A stretch of DNA of 64,000 bases from G963663495 sp963663495 (GCA_963663495.1 OY760427.1:4898001-4962000), one strand, 5' to 3'. Positions 8,853 through 18,787 are shown, numbered from the stretch's first letter. Notes: a model not told the origin generated them from the letters alone. Translations and numbers: made by a program.

Positions 8853-10582
8853 ACCCGGGCCTCCACCGTCTGAAGCAGTTGCACACCAGCCAGATCCATC
8901 GCTTCATATGTCGCACCGGCAAAGACAGGTATGCGGCTCGCAATCTCCTGCATAATCTGCCGCGGACCAGTAAACCGCCGAGACTGCCCGAGGTGGGCCG
9001 CGACGACCGGCAGTAGATCCCAGCTGGGACGACAATCAATGCGGTGCGACTCATTATGCCAGCGGTCAAACGGCGTGCCATGCCGATCCGCCCGGCTAAG
9101 CCCCATGTACATCATCAGGGTTCGCTCCGAGCCGCGGATTGCCTTCGCGGGGACAACCCGCTGCGCCCTTCCATTCTCGTTTACGTACGTGCCAACCGTC
9201 TCTGCTACCATCGCTGCAGGAAGCGCCACGCTGGCCGCCGGTAACGTGCGATTGGTCGTATGGTAATAGTGCAAGACCATCGGCGTGCCTTCCACATCTG
9301 CCATCGTAAACAGGCCGCGGCCTATCGGATCGTCCTCCAGCACATACACCGCACGATAGTAACCGGACTGAAGCCAGCTGCGCACGCGCACGGCATCTAC
9401 CGGCATTATGCCAAGGCGCTCGCACCCCTTCGCATTGGGTGCGCGATCATCGGTGACAAGCCATCCATCACCACGCCCCGTTTCAATGTCGGGAAGATAT
9501 CCGGCCACGCTGCCTCCCACACTCGCGGCGAGGCTCTGGAGCAGGTAATTGTCCTCTACCGTCGCATGGGCCGATGCCAGGAACAGTACCTCACTTCCCT
9601 CGCAGGCTTTAAGTATAGCCGCCGCGCGCTGCAATGCATCGCCCCACGCCACCCTACTTAGCACCCCCTTATCGCGTACCGCAGGCCCTTCCGGACGATT
9701 TTCGTTGAACCGCTGGTACGCCAATCGGTCTTCGTCCGCCAGCCAGTACTCGTTCACGTCCTGATTCGCGCGCGCCGTAATACGCAGAACGAGATTGTCC
9801 CGTACCCACAGGTAGCAGTTTGAACCCTTCGCATTCGTCGTTATGATGGACGGTGTTGAGCTCATCTCCCATATGCGCGCGGTAAAGCGAAAATCTGCGC
9901 TCGTCAGGGCACCAACCGGACACAGGTCAATGACATTCATCGAGTACGGATCATCAAATGTCGCCCCCGGAGGGGTAAGCGGATAATTCCGCACGCCGCG
10001 CTCAATGATCGTCAGCTGATGACTCCCGGACACCTCATCCGTGAAACGGGTGCAGCGCGTACAGTTTATGCATCGCTCCGCATCCAGCACCACACGCGGC
10101 CCGAGCTTGACCTTCTTGGGCTTGTGCGTCTTTCTGAATTCAAAGCGCGACCCCTCTCTTCCGTATTTAAACGCCTGAATCTGCAGCGGACAGTGGCCAG
10201 CCTGGTCGCATATAGGACAGTCCAGCGGATGGTTGATCAAAAGGAACTCCATTGTATCCTCCTGCGCCCGCCGGACCGCTTCGCTTGTGCGAGCGGTCTT
10301 CACTACCAGCCCATCTGTGACGTCAAAGCTGCAGCTCGTCTGAAGCTTAGGAAAAAAACGGATAACCGGCTCTCCGTCATCCCCGACCACGAATTCCCCG
10401 GTAGCCCTATCTCGTACAGGCAAGCCTGCATCAACCAGGCACTGCCGGCAATTGGCCGGAATGCTCATGGCCGGGTGGTAACAAAAATGTGGCAGCTCTA
10501 TGCCGTGATCCAAGCACAACTGCAGGAGCCTGGGACGCCCCTCAAACGCATACTCTGTACCATCAATGGTGATATGCTGCAT
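8849..10582 (-). CDS. nuoG: NADH-quinone oxidoreductase subunit G (short form)
   Basis: The iron-sulfur subunit of complex I that wires electrons from the NADH module. Ligands are visible for N1b (C34, C45, C48, C84), N5 (H118, C122, C125, C131) and N4 (C171, C174, C177, C221). At 577 aa it is much shorter than the E. coli protein (about 900 aa). The molybdopterin-like domain is reduced and the extra N7 cluster is not seen. It follows the DUF4920-like lipoprotein gene by 6 nt and overlaps nuoH by 4 bp. Confidence 0.95.
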   Translation of the reverse strand: MQHITIDGTEYAFEGRPRLLQLCLDHGIELPHFCYHPAMSIPANCRQCLVDAGLPVRDRATGEFVVGDDGEPVIRFFPKLQTSCSFDVTDGLVVKTARTSEAVRRAQEDTMEFLLINHPLDCPICDQAGHCPLQIQAFKYGREGSRFEFRKTHKPKKVKLGPRVVLDAERCINCTRCTRFTDEVSGSHQLTIIERGVRNYPLTPPGATFDDPYSMNVIDLCPVGALTSADFRFTARIWEMSSTPSIITTNAKGSNCYLWVRDNLVLRITARANQDVNEYWLADEDRLAYQRFNENRPEGPAVRDKGVLSRVAWGDALQRAAAILKACEGSEVLFLASAHATVEDNYLLQSLAASVGGSVAGYLPDIETGRGDGWLVTDDRAPNAKGCERLGIMPVDAVRVRSWLQSGYYRAVYVLEDDPIGRGLFTMADVEGTPMVLHYYHTTNRTLPAASVALPAAMVAETVGTYVNENGRAQRVVPAKAIRGSERTLMMYMGLSRADRHGTPFDRWHNESHRIDCRPSWDLLPVVAAHLGQSRRFTGPRQIMQEIASRIPVFAGATYEAMDLAGVQLLQTVEARV

Positions 10583-10588
10583 ACGGCT

Positions 10589-11032
10589 CTACCCCTTCGC
10601 TATCATAATACCTTCGGCAGACAGCGCGAGGCTGGCGCCCTTACCGCCCTCCATAGCCAAGTGCTCCTCCTCAGCTTCGGAAAGACTGCTCACAACCAGC
10701 AACCCGCGAACTACCGCCCGTCGGCCACTGATATCCGGCGGCACAGTAAAAGCATACGTTCCGCCTGCGGTTCGCTGCACATCAACACGCAGATCCTCGC
10801 CGCCTACTGAGCGGAGCATAAGCCAGCATCCAGCCTGTTGACATACCGCATGCACAGTCCCTTCAATGCTTACACGTTCATCAATGTATAGCTCCCGTTC
10901 GGCAAACACCGCCTCAACTGGCAGGGCGCCCACGACATCAAATATTTCCCCGTAGCCATCATATTCCGGCACCATCATTGTTGCCTCACAGGCACAGAAC
11001 AGAAGAACAGGAAACAGGAAAACAGTCCGCAT
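10589..11032 (-). CDS. DUF4920-like lipoprotein embedded between nuoF and nuoG
   Basis: About 147 aa from the ATG at 11032, which begins a lipoprotein-type signal peptide (MRTVFLFPVLLFCACEAT). The mature part holds a conserved core (VSIEGTVHAVCQQAGCWLML, then VPPDISGRRAVVRGLL) typical of DUF4920 domains, with two cysteines in CQQAGC. An upstream ATG at 11077 would overlap nuoF by 41 bp and spoil the signal peptide, so the downstream start is preferred; it overlaps the nuoF stop by a few bases. Such domains are exported in Bacteroidota; the link with complex I is positional only. Confidence 0.8.
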   Translation of the reverse strand: MRTVFLFPVLLFCACEATMMVPEYDGYGEIFDVVGALPVEAVFAERELYIDERVSIEGTVHAVCQQAGCWLMLRSVGGEDLRVDVQRTAGGTYAFTVPPDISGRRAVVRGLLVVSSLSEAEEEHLAMEGGKGASLALSAEGIMIAKG

Positions 11033-11036
11033 GGCC

Positions 11037-12305
11037 CTACGTAACTGGAACAACACAGCGCCGCTCAAACTCTCCACGGAACCGGTTTATCGTATTGCGC
11101 ACGGGCCAGGCTGCCGCATCCGCCAGAGCGCAGACCGTGCGGCCCTCCATCTGATCACATAGCTCCAGCAGCAAGTCCAAATCACGCACACGCCCTGCAC
11201 CCTCGCTAATCCTCGTCAGCAGGTTCTCCATCCAACCCGTGCCGTCGCGGCACGGCGTACACTGTCCGCAACTCTCATGGTGATAAAACCTTGAGACACG
11301 GCGGAGGAATGCCACCATATCGGTATCCTCATCCAGGAACAGCATCCCCGCTGTCCCCATCATGGATCCCGCCTTGCGCAGGCTGTCTGCGTCCATGCGG
11401 ACTCCTTCAATCATGTCACCGCGCAGCACGGGTACGCTGGCACCTCCCGGCACCAGCGCCTTGAGCTTCTTGCCACCGCGCATGCCTCCGGCAATCTCAA
11501 GCAGATCCGTAATGAGCATACCCGACGGATATTCATACACGCCGGGACGATCAACATGCCCGGAAATGCCATACAGTACCGGCCCGGGATGCCCCTCTGC
11601 TCCTACCGAAGCAAACCAATCGGCGCCGTGATGCATCACCAGCGCGGCGCTCGCCAGCGTTTCAACATTGTTGATCGTGGTGGGATAGCCCCAGACACCC
11701 TTCTGGGCAGGAAACGGGGGCTTGTTGCGCGGATACGCTCGCTTTCCCTCCAGTGACTCCATCAAGCTAGTCTCCTCGCCGCAGATATATGCCCCTGCCC
11801 CTTTGTGGATCACGATATCCGTCGAAAAGCCGGTGCCAAGAATGGCATTTCCCGCGTAACCGCGCGCATAAACCTCCTGTAGCGCCGTCTCAAGATGCCG
11901 GATCCAGTCCGCAAATTCGCCGCGCACGTACAGATAGCAGGTCTTGATGGACATAGCATAGCTAGCCAGCAGGATCCCCTCAAAAAGCAGGTGCGGATTA
12001 TACTCCATCAACTGCCGATCCTTGAATGTGCCCGGCTCACTCTCGTCCGCGTTGCAGCAAAGGAAGCGGGGCACATCCGGATCTACCGGTGGCATGAAGC
12101 TCCATTTAAGCCCCGTCGGAAAGCCGGCGCCCCCTCGCCCTCTCAGACAGCTCCGCTTCACCTCCGCCGTCACATCTCCGGGTGTCAGCTCTTTCACCAC
12201 TCGGCGCAGAGTGCCATACCCTCCTTCACCCTCATAGATCTTTATGCGGTGCAGGTCGCGCACCGGAGGCAGAAGTACCCGTTGATAGTTGCGCCAGTCG
12301 TTCAC
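11037..12305 (-). CDS. nuoF: NADH-quinone oxidoreductase subunit F
   Basis: The NADH-oxidising subunit of complex I. Visible sites are the FMN-binding loop RGRGGAGFPTGLKW, the NADH-binding GAGAYICGEETSLMESLEG, and ESCGQCTPCRDG, which holds cluster N3 with a later cysteine (TVCALAD). An ATG at 12362 would overlap nuoE by 56 bp and add unrelated residues. The GTG at 12305 begins VNDWRNYQRVLLPP, matching the usual NuoF N-terminus, and follows the nuoE stop by 1 nt, so it is chosen (422 aa). Confidence 0.93.
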   Translation of the reverse strand: MNDWRNYQRVLLPPVRDLHRIKIYEGEGGYGTLRRVVKELTPGDVTAEVKRSCLRGRGGAGFPTGLKWSFMPPVDPDVPRFLCCNADESEPGTFKDRQLMEYNPHLLFEGILLASYAMSIKTCYLYVRGEFADWIRHLETALQEVYARGYAGNAILGTGFSTDIVIHKGAGAYICGEETSLMESLEGKRAYPRNKPPFPAQKGVWGYPTTINNVETLASAALVMHHGADWFASVGAEGHPGPVLYGISGHVDRPGVYEYPSGMLITDLLEIAGGMRGGKKLKALVPGGASVPVLRGDMIEGVRMDADSLRKAGSMMGTAGMLFLDEDTDMVAFLRRVSRFYHHESCGQCTPCRDGTGWMENLLTRISEGAGRVRDLDLLLELCDQMEGRTVCALADAAAWPVRNTINRFRGEFERRCVVPVT

Positions 12306-12306
12306 G

Positions 12307-12981
12307 CTATCCCGTAGTCCGGGCAACAGGTGCAGTGCCTGCCACTTCGGTGGCCTCCGCATCCGTTCGCCGATTGCCGCCCATCTCGTCTTCGTCCTGA
12401 GGCAACGTTACCGACACGAACGGGGGCATCTTGTCCTGCTCCAGGTCTTCTACTAACTGATCAATCTTTGCCGGCGTAATGTTGTGTACATAGGGACCAT
12501 TTGTTACCTGAAGCATAGGAGCAGTGCCACAGGCGCCGAGGCATTCTACCTCCTTGACCGTGAAGCGCCCGTCCGCGGTAGTTTGTCCTGCCTCCACGCC
12601 CAGCTTCCGCTGTAAGTATTCCAGCATGTCGTAGCCGCCGCAGAACTGGCATGTGAAGCATGTGCACACATCCAGCACGTAGGTCCCGACCTTTTTCTTG
12701 TAGTACTGTGTGTAAAAGGTGGCTACTCCGTATACCTGCGCATAATGCATATTGAGCTCGCTGGCCACCAGGCGGAGCACTTCCGGCGGCAAATAGCCAA
12801 ACTTCTCCTGGGCCAGCCACAATGCATGCATTACGGCGCCTTCTGCTGCAGGGTACTGCGCAATGCAACGGGCAACTTCTGCTTTTTCCTCAGCAGTAAA
12901 GACTAGCTGCTCGTCAGTGAACGCAGCCGCACCATCGGCCGGTGGGAGTCCTACTACAGGATTCTTGACAAAATCACTCAT
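12307..12981 (-). CDS. nuoE: NADH-quinone oxidoreductase subunit E
   Basis: A thioredoxin-like subunit carrying the N1a [2Fe-2S] cluster. Ligands are C106 and C111 (VCTCFTCQFCGG) and C147 and C151 (ECLGACGTAPML). The ATG at 12981 (MSDFVKNP) lies 2 nt after the nuoD stop; an upstream ATG at 13119 would read through the end of nuoD and is rejected. The C-terminus (about 190-224) is a longer acidic, low-complexity tail than usual. Confidence 0.95.
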   Translation of the reverse strand: MSDFVKNPVVGLPPADGAAAFTDEQLVFTAEEKAEVARCIAQYPAAEGAVMHALWLAQEKFGYLPPEVLRLVASELNMHYAQVYGVATFYTQYYKKKVGTYVLDVCTCFTCQFCGGYDMLEYLQRKLGVEAGQTTADGRFTVKEVECLGACGTAPMLQVTNGPYVHNITPAKIDQLVEDLEQDKMPPFVSVTLPQDEDEMGGNRRTDAEATEVAGTAPVARTTG

Positions 12982-12983
12982 CA

Positions 12984-14276
12984 CTATTTGTCCGCCTCTC
13001 CCATTACAGGGTCCATAGAACCGATGAGAACCACGATATCCGCCACCGGGTGGCCTTCCATAATGGTCTCCAACCCCTGAAGATTGGTGAACGAGGGCGC
13101 ATTGATGCGCGCCCTCCACGGGCTGCCGGTACCATCGCTCTCCAAGTAGAAGCCCAGCTCGCCCTTCGGCGATTCAATCGCGTGGTACGCTGCAGCACCC
13201 CTTGGCGGCGCCACACCGGTTTCCGTCAGCATGAAATCGTGAATCATGCCCTCCATCGAATAATATACCTCGTTTTTAGAGGGGTACGTACACTTCGCGT
13301 CGTCCGCCCGTATGGGCCCCTCGGGCAGCCTGTCAAGGCATTGCTCAATGATCTTGAGGCTCTCCAGCATCTCCTCCATGCGCACATGGTACCGCGCCAG
13401 ACAATCGCCCTCGGTACGGAGCGGAATGACAAAATCCACCTCATCGTACTTGAGGTACGGCTCAAAACTGCGGATATCGTACGGTATTCCACTACCACGC
13501 AGATTAGGTCCGGTAAGGCCAAGGGCCAATGCTTCTTCGCCTGTAACCGTCCCAACGCCCTTGTTCCGGTCTATCCAAATCCGGTTGCGATTCAGCAGCT
13601 TACGCCACCCTTGAACAATGGCAGGATACCGTGCCACAACGTCACGAATCAGCTCCAGCGACTTGGGGGTAAAATCCGTTGCTAACCCTCCAATGCGGCT
13701 GTGTGATACCGTAAACCGGGCGCCGGTCATCTCGTCAAAGATCTTATAAAGGTCTTCACGTCCCTGAAATGTCCACAGGAAGACGCTGACGGCACCAGCA
13801 TCCATCAGGCCTACGCCCAGCCACAGCAGGTGCGACGATATGCGGGCCAGCTCGCACATAATCATGCGAATCCACTGTGCTCGCCCGGGTACATCAATGT
13901 TGGCCAGCTTCTCAACAGCCATGCACCACGCCACATTGTTTGCGTACGGCGCCAGGTAGTCCATCCTGTCGGTGTAGGGCATGAACTCCTGGTATGTCTT
14001 GCTTTCGGCAAGCTTTTCCACACCGCGATGGAGATACCCGATGTCCAGCACGCATTTATCTATGCGTTCCCCGTCCAGCTCTACTACGCAGCGCAGGACA
14101 CCATGCGTGGCGGGGTGCTGGGGGCCAATATTGAGGATCATGCGGTGTTCAAGCGCATCCTCCCCGCCATCCTCCATCCAGGCATCTTTGCTCTCCAAGC
14201 GCGCACGCACTGCGGCATTGTGACGAGGCCAGAACGAGAAATCCCCGTTGGGGCCGGAAGCCGCTGTCGGTATCAC
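12984..14276 (-). CDS. nuoD: NADH-quinone oxidoreductase subunit D
   Basis: This 430-aa, 49-kDa-type subunit forms the quinone site with NuoB. Family blocks include MILNIGPQHPATHGVLR (with the quinone-site histidine), DIGYLHRGVEKL, ESPKGELGFYL and the C-terminal VLIGSMDPVMGEADK. The start overlaps the nuoC stop by 4 bp. About 45 residues before the conserved region form an N-terminal extension. nuoC and nuoD are separate genes, unlike the E. coli fusion. Confidence 0.97.
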   Translation of the reverse strand: MIPTAASGPNGDFSFWPRHNAAVRARLESKDAWMEDGGEDALEHRMILNIGPQHPATHGVLRCVVELDGERIDKCVLDIGYLHRGVEKLAESKTYQEFMPYTDRMDYLAPYANNVAWCMAVEKLANIDVPGRAQWIRMIMCELARISSHLLWLGVGLMDAGAVSVFLWTFQGREDLYKIFDEMTGARFTVSHSRIGGLATDFTPKSLELIRDVVARYPAIVQGWRKLLNRNRIWIDRNKGVGTVTGEEALALGLTGPNLRGSGIPYDIRSFEPYLKYDEVDFVIPLRTEGDCLARYHVRMEEMLESLKIIEQCLDRLPEGPIRADDAKCTYPSKNEVYYSMEGMIHDFMLTETGVAPPRGAAAYHAIESPKGELGFYLESDGTGSPWRARINAPSFTNLQGLETIMEGHPVADIVVLIGSMDPVMGEADK

Positions 14277-14932
14277 TTGAGGCCCTCCCCGGCTTCGGGC
14301 TCTTCATAACTGGGAACCGGCCGGCTACCACGCGCTGCGGCAAAGGGATCCATGGTCAATGGCCCATCCGGCACCTGCGGAGGTAACGGCAATGAGCCCG
14401 GAACGCCAAGCAGCGGAAATTCTTTCCTGAGGGGGTGATACGCAAAATCCTCCGGCATGTACATCCGACGCAGGTCCTCGTGCCCTTCAAACCGGATGCC
14501 CAACATGTCATAGCATTCCCGCTCATTCCAGTTGGCCGCAGGAAAGACCGACATCACACTTGGCACCGAGGCACGCGCTTCGTCAAGTTGCACCTTGAGA
14601 CGCATACGCTTCCCGCCCGCCACATTTACAAGATTGTAGTAAACCTCAAACCGCTGCGTTTCGGTAAAGCGGTCCACACCTCCGATATCTATCAGGTACG
14701 TAAAGCCGGCTTCTTCCTTCAGAAAACGGCACACATCCACAATACGCGCGGCATCCACATACACGGTCTGCTCACCGGCATAGCACACCACATCGCCGAT
14801 GGCAGCAGGAAAGGCTTCACGCAGCATCTCAACTATATCGCCGACCGCCGTGGTGGCTTTTGCATGCATGTTCGGAGGGCCCGCACGGGCCTCCTCTACG
14901 GGCGTAAAGCGGAACTGTAGTGTCTCAGCCAC
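14273..14932 (-). CDS. nuoC: NADH-quinone oxidoreductase subunit C
   Basis: This 219-aa, 30-kDa-type hydrophilic subunit is recognised by FEVYYNLVNV, the signature block NERECYDMLGIRFEGHEDLRR and the trailing EDFAYHPLRKEFPL. It overlaps nuoB by 8 bp and nuoD by 4 bp. A Pro-rich C-terminal tail extends beyond the core domain. Confidence 0.95.
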   Translation of the reverse strand: MAETLQFRFTPVEEARAGPPNMHAKATTAVGDIVEMLREAFPAAIGDVVCYAGEQTVYVDAARIVDVCRFLKEEAGFTYLIDIGGVDRFTETQRFEVYYNLVNVAGGKRMRLKVQLDEARASVPSVMSVFPAANWNERECYDMLGIRFEGHEDLRRMYMPEDFAYHPLRKEFPLLGVPGSLPLPPQVPDGPLTMDPFAAARGSRPVPSYEEPEAGEGLK

Positions 14933-15569
14933 CTGCTACGGCACCTAGCACTTCGGGAGTCACTACCGCGGTCCCTGCTCCGCTCAGCACCGTGGGTTCC
15001 ATCGGCTCCGGTGCCGGGCGTTCCGGACCTCGGGCATAGTCCTGTCCGATGGTGTAGGTGTTCCGAATCTTCTCCTGAATGTCCATCAGGGCATGGATCA
15101 CAGCCTCCGGTCGCGGGGGACATCCCGGTACATATACATCGACGGGCAGAAAATTGTCAATGCCCTGCACCACACCGTAGCAACGGTGCATACCGCCACT
15201 TGAGGCGCAGGCCCCCATGGCAATGCACCATTTCGGATCCGCCATCTGGTCCCACACACGGCGTATAGCATGCGCCATCTTGTAGCTGCACCACCCCGCT
15301 ACGATCATCAGATCCGCCTGCCGGGGCGAAAACCGCATGGCTTCACTGCCAAACCGGGCCACATCATACTTGGGGCCTGCAAATGCCATCATCTCAATGG
15401 CGCAACAGGCCAGGCCCATGGGCATCGGCATCAGCGAATTGGACCTTGCCCAGTTGACTACGGTGTCGACTGTCGTGGTAAGATATCCCGTGTTGGCGTC
15501 CATACGTGCTCTTTGGCCCGGCGCGTGTACTTCTATGGAAGCATTGCTGTTTCCCGGAGGGTTACTCAA
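14925..15569 (-). CDS. nuoB: NADH-quinone oxidoreductase subunit B
   Basis: This 214-aa subunit carries the terminal cluster N2, which reduces quinone. The adjacent cysteines C55-C56 (GLACCAIEMM), C121 (GACASSGG) and C150 (VPGCPPRPE) match the four N2 ligands. N-terminal and C-terminal extensions of about 30 residues flank the core. It lies 6 nt after nuoA. Confidence 0.97.
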   Translation of the reverse strand: MSNPPGNSNASIEVHAPGQRARMDANTGYLTTTVDTVVNWARSNSLMPMPMGLACCAIEMMAFAGPKYDVARFGSEAMRFSPRQADLMIVAGWCSYKMAHAIRRVWDQMADPKWCIAMGACASSGGMHRCYGVVQGIDNFLPVDVYVPGCPPRPEAVIHALMDIQEKIRNTYTIGQDYARGPERPAPEPMEPTVLSGAGTAVVTPEVLGAVAGG

Positions 15570-15575
15570 ACTCGG

Positions 15576-15947
15576 CTACTCGAACTCCAGTCCACCCTTC
15601 CTGATGTCGTACAGTAACCCGACGCCAAGAACAGCAATAAAGACGGTGACCACTGCCAAGACGCCCGGACCCGCTCCCTCGCTGACAAACTCCCGGAAGC
15701 TGACCGCCCACGGGTACAGAAACACCACCTCCACATCGAAGACGATGAAGATCATGGCTACGAGGTAGAACTTCACCGAAAACCGTTGACGGGCGGTACC
15801 CATGGGGTCCATCCCGCTTTCATAGGCTCCTTCCTTGACACGATTGCGGCGGCGCGGCCCCAAAAGGTACTGCGCCGCGAGCAGGGTCAGCGCCAGCCCA
15901 AGCGCCAGCCCCAACATCAGCAGAAGGGGTACAAAGTCGGCCAACAT
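15576..15947 (-). CDS. nuoA: NADH-quinone oxidoreductase subunit A
   Basis: A 123-aa membrane subunit with three helices and the family block KEGAYESGMDPMGTARQRF followed by FYLVAMIFIVFDVEVVFLYPW. It is first in the nuo series, but its start lies only 5 nt after the stop of a TonB-dependent receptor, so the operon probably begins further upstream. Confidence 0.97.
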   Translation of the reverse strand: MLADFVPLLLMLGLALGLALTLLAAQYLLGPRRRNRVKEGAYESGMDPMGTARQRFSVKFYLVAMIFIVFDVEVVFLYPWAVSFREFVSEGAGPGVLAVVTVFIAVLGVGLLYDIRKGGLEFE

Positions 15948-15952
15948 GCTGC

Positions 15953-18787
15953 CTACCGGCTACCAAAGTTGTACGTCAGGCGTGCCAGACCCACGCGGCC
16001 AATACGCGGCGCACCAATAAACTCCCGGTGCTCGTTGTTAAGCGCATTCGACACATGAATACCCGCCCGCAGTCCAGTCCAGCGCCCGCTGAACAGATAG
16101 CCAAACCCCACATCCAGCACGAAGTAGTCATCAATATCACCCACATACGGCCCGGAAACCACCGGGAAGCCCTGGATGTAACGCCCGGAGGCCATAAAGT
16201 CCATGCCGCTATCCAGTCGGTATTTACCGCCGAACTTGAACTTGAAAGAGGGTCCGTTCAACGAAATACTCAAGGACGGGTCATCCTCGCCCAGATCGTC
16301 CGCGCTGAAGAAGTTATCGCTCACCCACGACACGTTGCTGAACAGGCTCAGGTTGCTGGATGCCAGATACTGTACCGATGCATCCACGCCGTACACCTTC
16401 AATGTGCCGAAATTCGGGTAGGTGATCAAGAGTTCGGGCGTTTCCCCGACACCCGGGTTGTTCTCACGCGGCTGCACAATGGCCACCGGAGTTGAAGCGT
16501 CCGGTAGCCCTCCAGACTGATTGGCTACCTCCACAATGATACCGGCTACGGCCTCCGATGTGAACCCGAACCCGGCAAGGATGGTCGACAGGGCCGCATT
16601 GTTCGTGATGCCTGCCGCCAGGTCGCGGGCCAAGTCCGCGGACAGGGTGGGTACAAGCACAAAGGGAGTCTTGAGCTGCAATGATCCGACAAAATTCTCC
16701 GTCTTACTGTAGTATCCGTCCACGGCAAGAAGAAGTTTGCTGTTGAAGATGCCCTTATACCCTATCTCAAAAGCTTGAGTAGTGGTGGGCTTCAGCATCT
16801 CAATCGGGGAGAGATCTGTCGGAAAAGAATCTATCTGCTGCGAGGTCAAATTCAGCAGCCCCATCACGCCTGGGCTGAACCCTTCCACAGTAGTGCTCTC
16901 CGGACTGAGGAGCGTCAACAGGAGCGTGGCTATTTCCGGCGTCGCTTCAATGCCTACCCCCCGCAGCAAACCTGCGAGATCGTCAGCTGGAAGGGCGGTG
17001 AGCGACGAATACAGCAGGCCATAGATAGCACCGGTGCTCAACCCGACGGGTACTGGCGCCCCGAGCGCGCCAGGGATCAGGCTGGACGCAACCAAGTCGG
17101 TGGGAGCACCGATGGCTGTGTACACCGGGTTACGCTCCCAAGTATATCCGCGTGACAACCCGCGGCCCCGCAGCTTGATGCCGGTGCCCGGGATTTCTCC
17201 GCCGATGAGATCCAGGAAAAGCGATGTCGTACTCGGCGATACGTACGCGTTGTTGAATGTCGCACGAAAACTGTGTTCCGTCAACGGCTTAAACACCAGC
17301 CCTACACGGGGCGACACGCGTACACCGTCAAGAACATTGTTGTAGTCTGCACGCGCAGCTGCCACAAGCTCCAGCCTGCTCGTCAATTCCGTGGAGGACT
17401 GCAGGTAGACACCATACTCGTCAATATTGTCTTCAAACTCGTTGCGGCCGAATACCGTCTCATCCGTGTCCGGGCGTGTAAGGTCAAGGTCTATGCCGAT
17501 CACCACATGCTCGCGGCCTCTGGCCATTTGAAAGCTATACTGAGCCTGCCCGGCCACAGACCTGGAGAACTCTGCTACGGCTTCCCCACCATAAAGCTCT
17601 GAGTCGCCCGCATTGTTGGAGTTAATGTAGGCCTGTGCGAAAAAATTGCCTGACTGGACCCTGAGCTGGCCGAAAGTATACGCATAACCCTCGGCCCGCA
17701 CGCTTCCCAACCCACTAAGCAGCAGGCCGCTGGATGCCGAATAGCCCCCGCTTGCCGTGATGCGTGTCGCTTCTCCTACACGGTACACAGCACTGGCGTT
17801 GAGGATGGTCTTGCCAACATGCGTATCTCTTTCCACACCATCTACTGCCAGCTGGATGGCATCCGCTTCATTCGGGCATTCAGAAAATTTCTGATCCGCC
17901 AGCAGCTCTGCAGAGCATCCGATCAGTTCAAAATCTGATCCGCGTCCGTACTGACCTACAAACTTAAGCCCAAGGTTCTTGCCCACCACTCCCGCAACCC
18001 GGCCTTCAAAACCGACTTGGGAACGCTCTCCCGCCATCACACTCACCGTTGTTCCGGGGTATGTGAACGGGTCCTTGCTGATATAGTGTATCACGCCCTT
18101 ATCAACGCCGGCTCCGTAGAGTGCGGATCCGGGGCCCCGTACGATTTCAATGCGCTCAATATCCACCGAGGTCGCCGGCATGGTGTTGTGCAAGTTCACG
18201 CCGAGAGACGGCACAGCAGAATGGCGATAGTCCGTCAGTACATAAGCAGCCCCGGTGAAGGCATTATTGAAGCCTCTTAGAACGACCTCATGGCGGTCCA
18301 GACCTGTCTGTGCAAAATCCACCCCGGTGACATTGCGCAACGCTTTGATGGCAGACACCCCAATCTCCACCTCCAGGTCGCGCGCGGTTACCACATCAAT
18401 TGAAGCCGGTGCGTCCAGTGCTTTTTCCTGTCGACGCCCCGCAGTAATCTGAATCGGGTCCAGCTCAACGCCCGGCATGAGCGCTATGTCCAGTGTGAAG
18501 GTCTCTCCCGCCTGTAACTCCACCTGAAACTCCTGATTCTGATACCCCGTAAAGCTAACCAGGATGGTATACATACCCGCGGCCAGGCCGGAGACGCTGA
18601 AAGCGCCTTCCGCATCGGTGATGCTCCCTGTGCCTGTCTCAAGAATGTACACATTGGCGCTTGGTAGCGGCAGACCATCTTCCTGGTCCGCCACAGTCCC
18701 GTCAAGGTTTGCCGTATTGATTTGCCCAGCTGCGGGCAGCGTCACTGCCGCCACAGCAACAGCTACAATAATATGTCGAATAGTCAT
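15953..18787 (-). CDS. TonB-dependent outer-membrane receptor
   Basis: A 944-aa receptor starting with a signal peptide (MTIRHIIVAVAVAAVTLPAAGQ). A carboxypeptidase-regulatory-like domain follows (about 24-105: GTVADQEDGLPLPSANVYI, then TGYQNQEFQVEL), then a plug domain (about 115-235: VTARDLEVEIGVSAI, VEIVRGPGSALYGAG-like block) and a large beta-barrel ending in an aromatic-rich strand (RLTYNFGSR). An in-frame ATG 36 bp upstream is less likely because it precedes the signal peptide. Substrate unknown; no SusD partner is adjacent. It lies between purB (9 nt before the upstream ATG) and nuoA (5 nt). Confidence 0.93.
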   Translation of the reverse strand: MTIRHIIVAVAVAAVTLPAAGQINTANLDGTVADQEDGLPLPSANVYILETGTGSITDAEGAFSVSGLAAGMYTILVSFTGYQNQEFQVELQAGETFTLDIALMPGVELDPIQITAGRRQEKALDAPASIDVVTARDLEVEIGVSAIKALRNVTGVDFAQTGLDRHEVVLRGFNNAFTGAAYVLTDYRHSAVPSLGVNLHNTMPATSVDIERIEIVRGPGSALYGAGVDKGVIHYISKDPFTYPGTTVSVMAGERSQVGFEGRVAGVVGKNLGLKFVGQYGRGSDFELIGCSAELLADQKFSECPNEADAIQLAVDGVERDTHVGKTILNASAVYRVGEATRITASGGYSASSGLLLSGLGSVRAEGYAYTFGQLRVQSGNFFAQAYINSNNAGDSELYGGEAVAEFSRSVAGQAQYSFQMARGREHVVIGIDLDLTRPDTDETVFGRNEFEDNIDEYGVYLQSSTELTSRLELVAAARADYNNVLDGVRVSPRVGLVFKPLTEHSFRATFNNAYVSPSTTSLFLDLIGGEIPGTGIKLRGRGLSRGYTWERNPVYTAIGAPTDLVASSLIPGALGAPVPVGLSTGAIYGLLYSSLTALPADDLAGLLRGVGIEATPEIATLLLTLLSPESTTVEGFSPGVMGLLNLTSQQIDSFPTDLSPIEMLKPTTTQAFEIGYKGIFNSKLLLAVDGYYSKTENFVGSLQLKTPFVLVPTLSADLARDLAAGITNNAALSTILAGFGFTSEAVAGIIVEVANQSGGLPDASTPVAIVQPRENNPGVGETPELLITYPNFGTLKVYGVDASVQYLASSNLSLFSNVSWVSDNFFSADDLGEDDPSLSISLNGPSFKFKFGGKYRLDSGMDFMASGRYIQGFPVVSGPYVGDIDDYFVLDVGFGYLFSGRWTGLRAGIHVSNALNNEHREFIGAPRIGRVGLARLTYNFGSR

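Noticed and set aside
12982..13119. Upstream start for nuoE
   Set aside because: It would place 46 residues inside the nuoD coding end; the ATG at 12981 follows the nuoD stop directly and gives the expected N-terminus.
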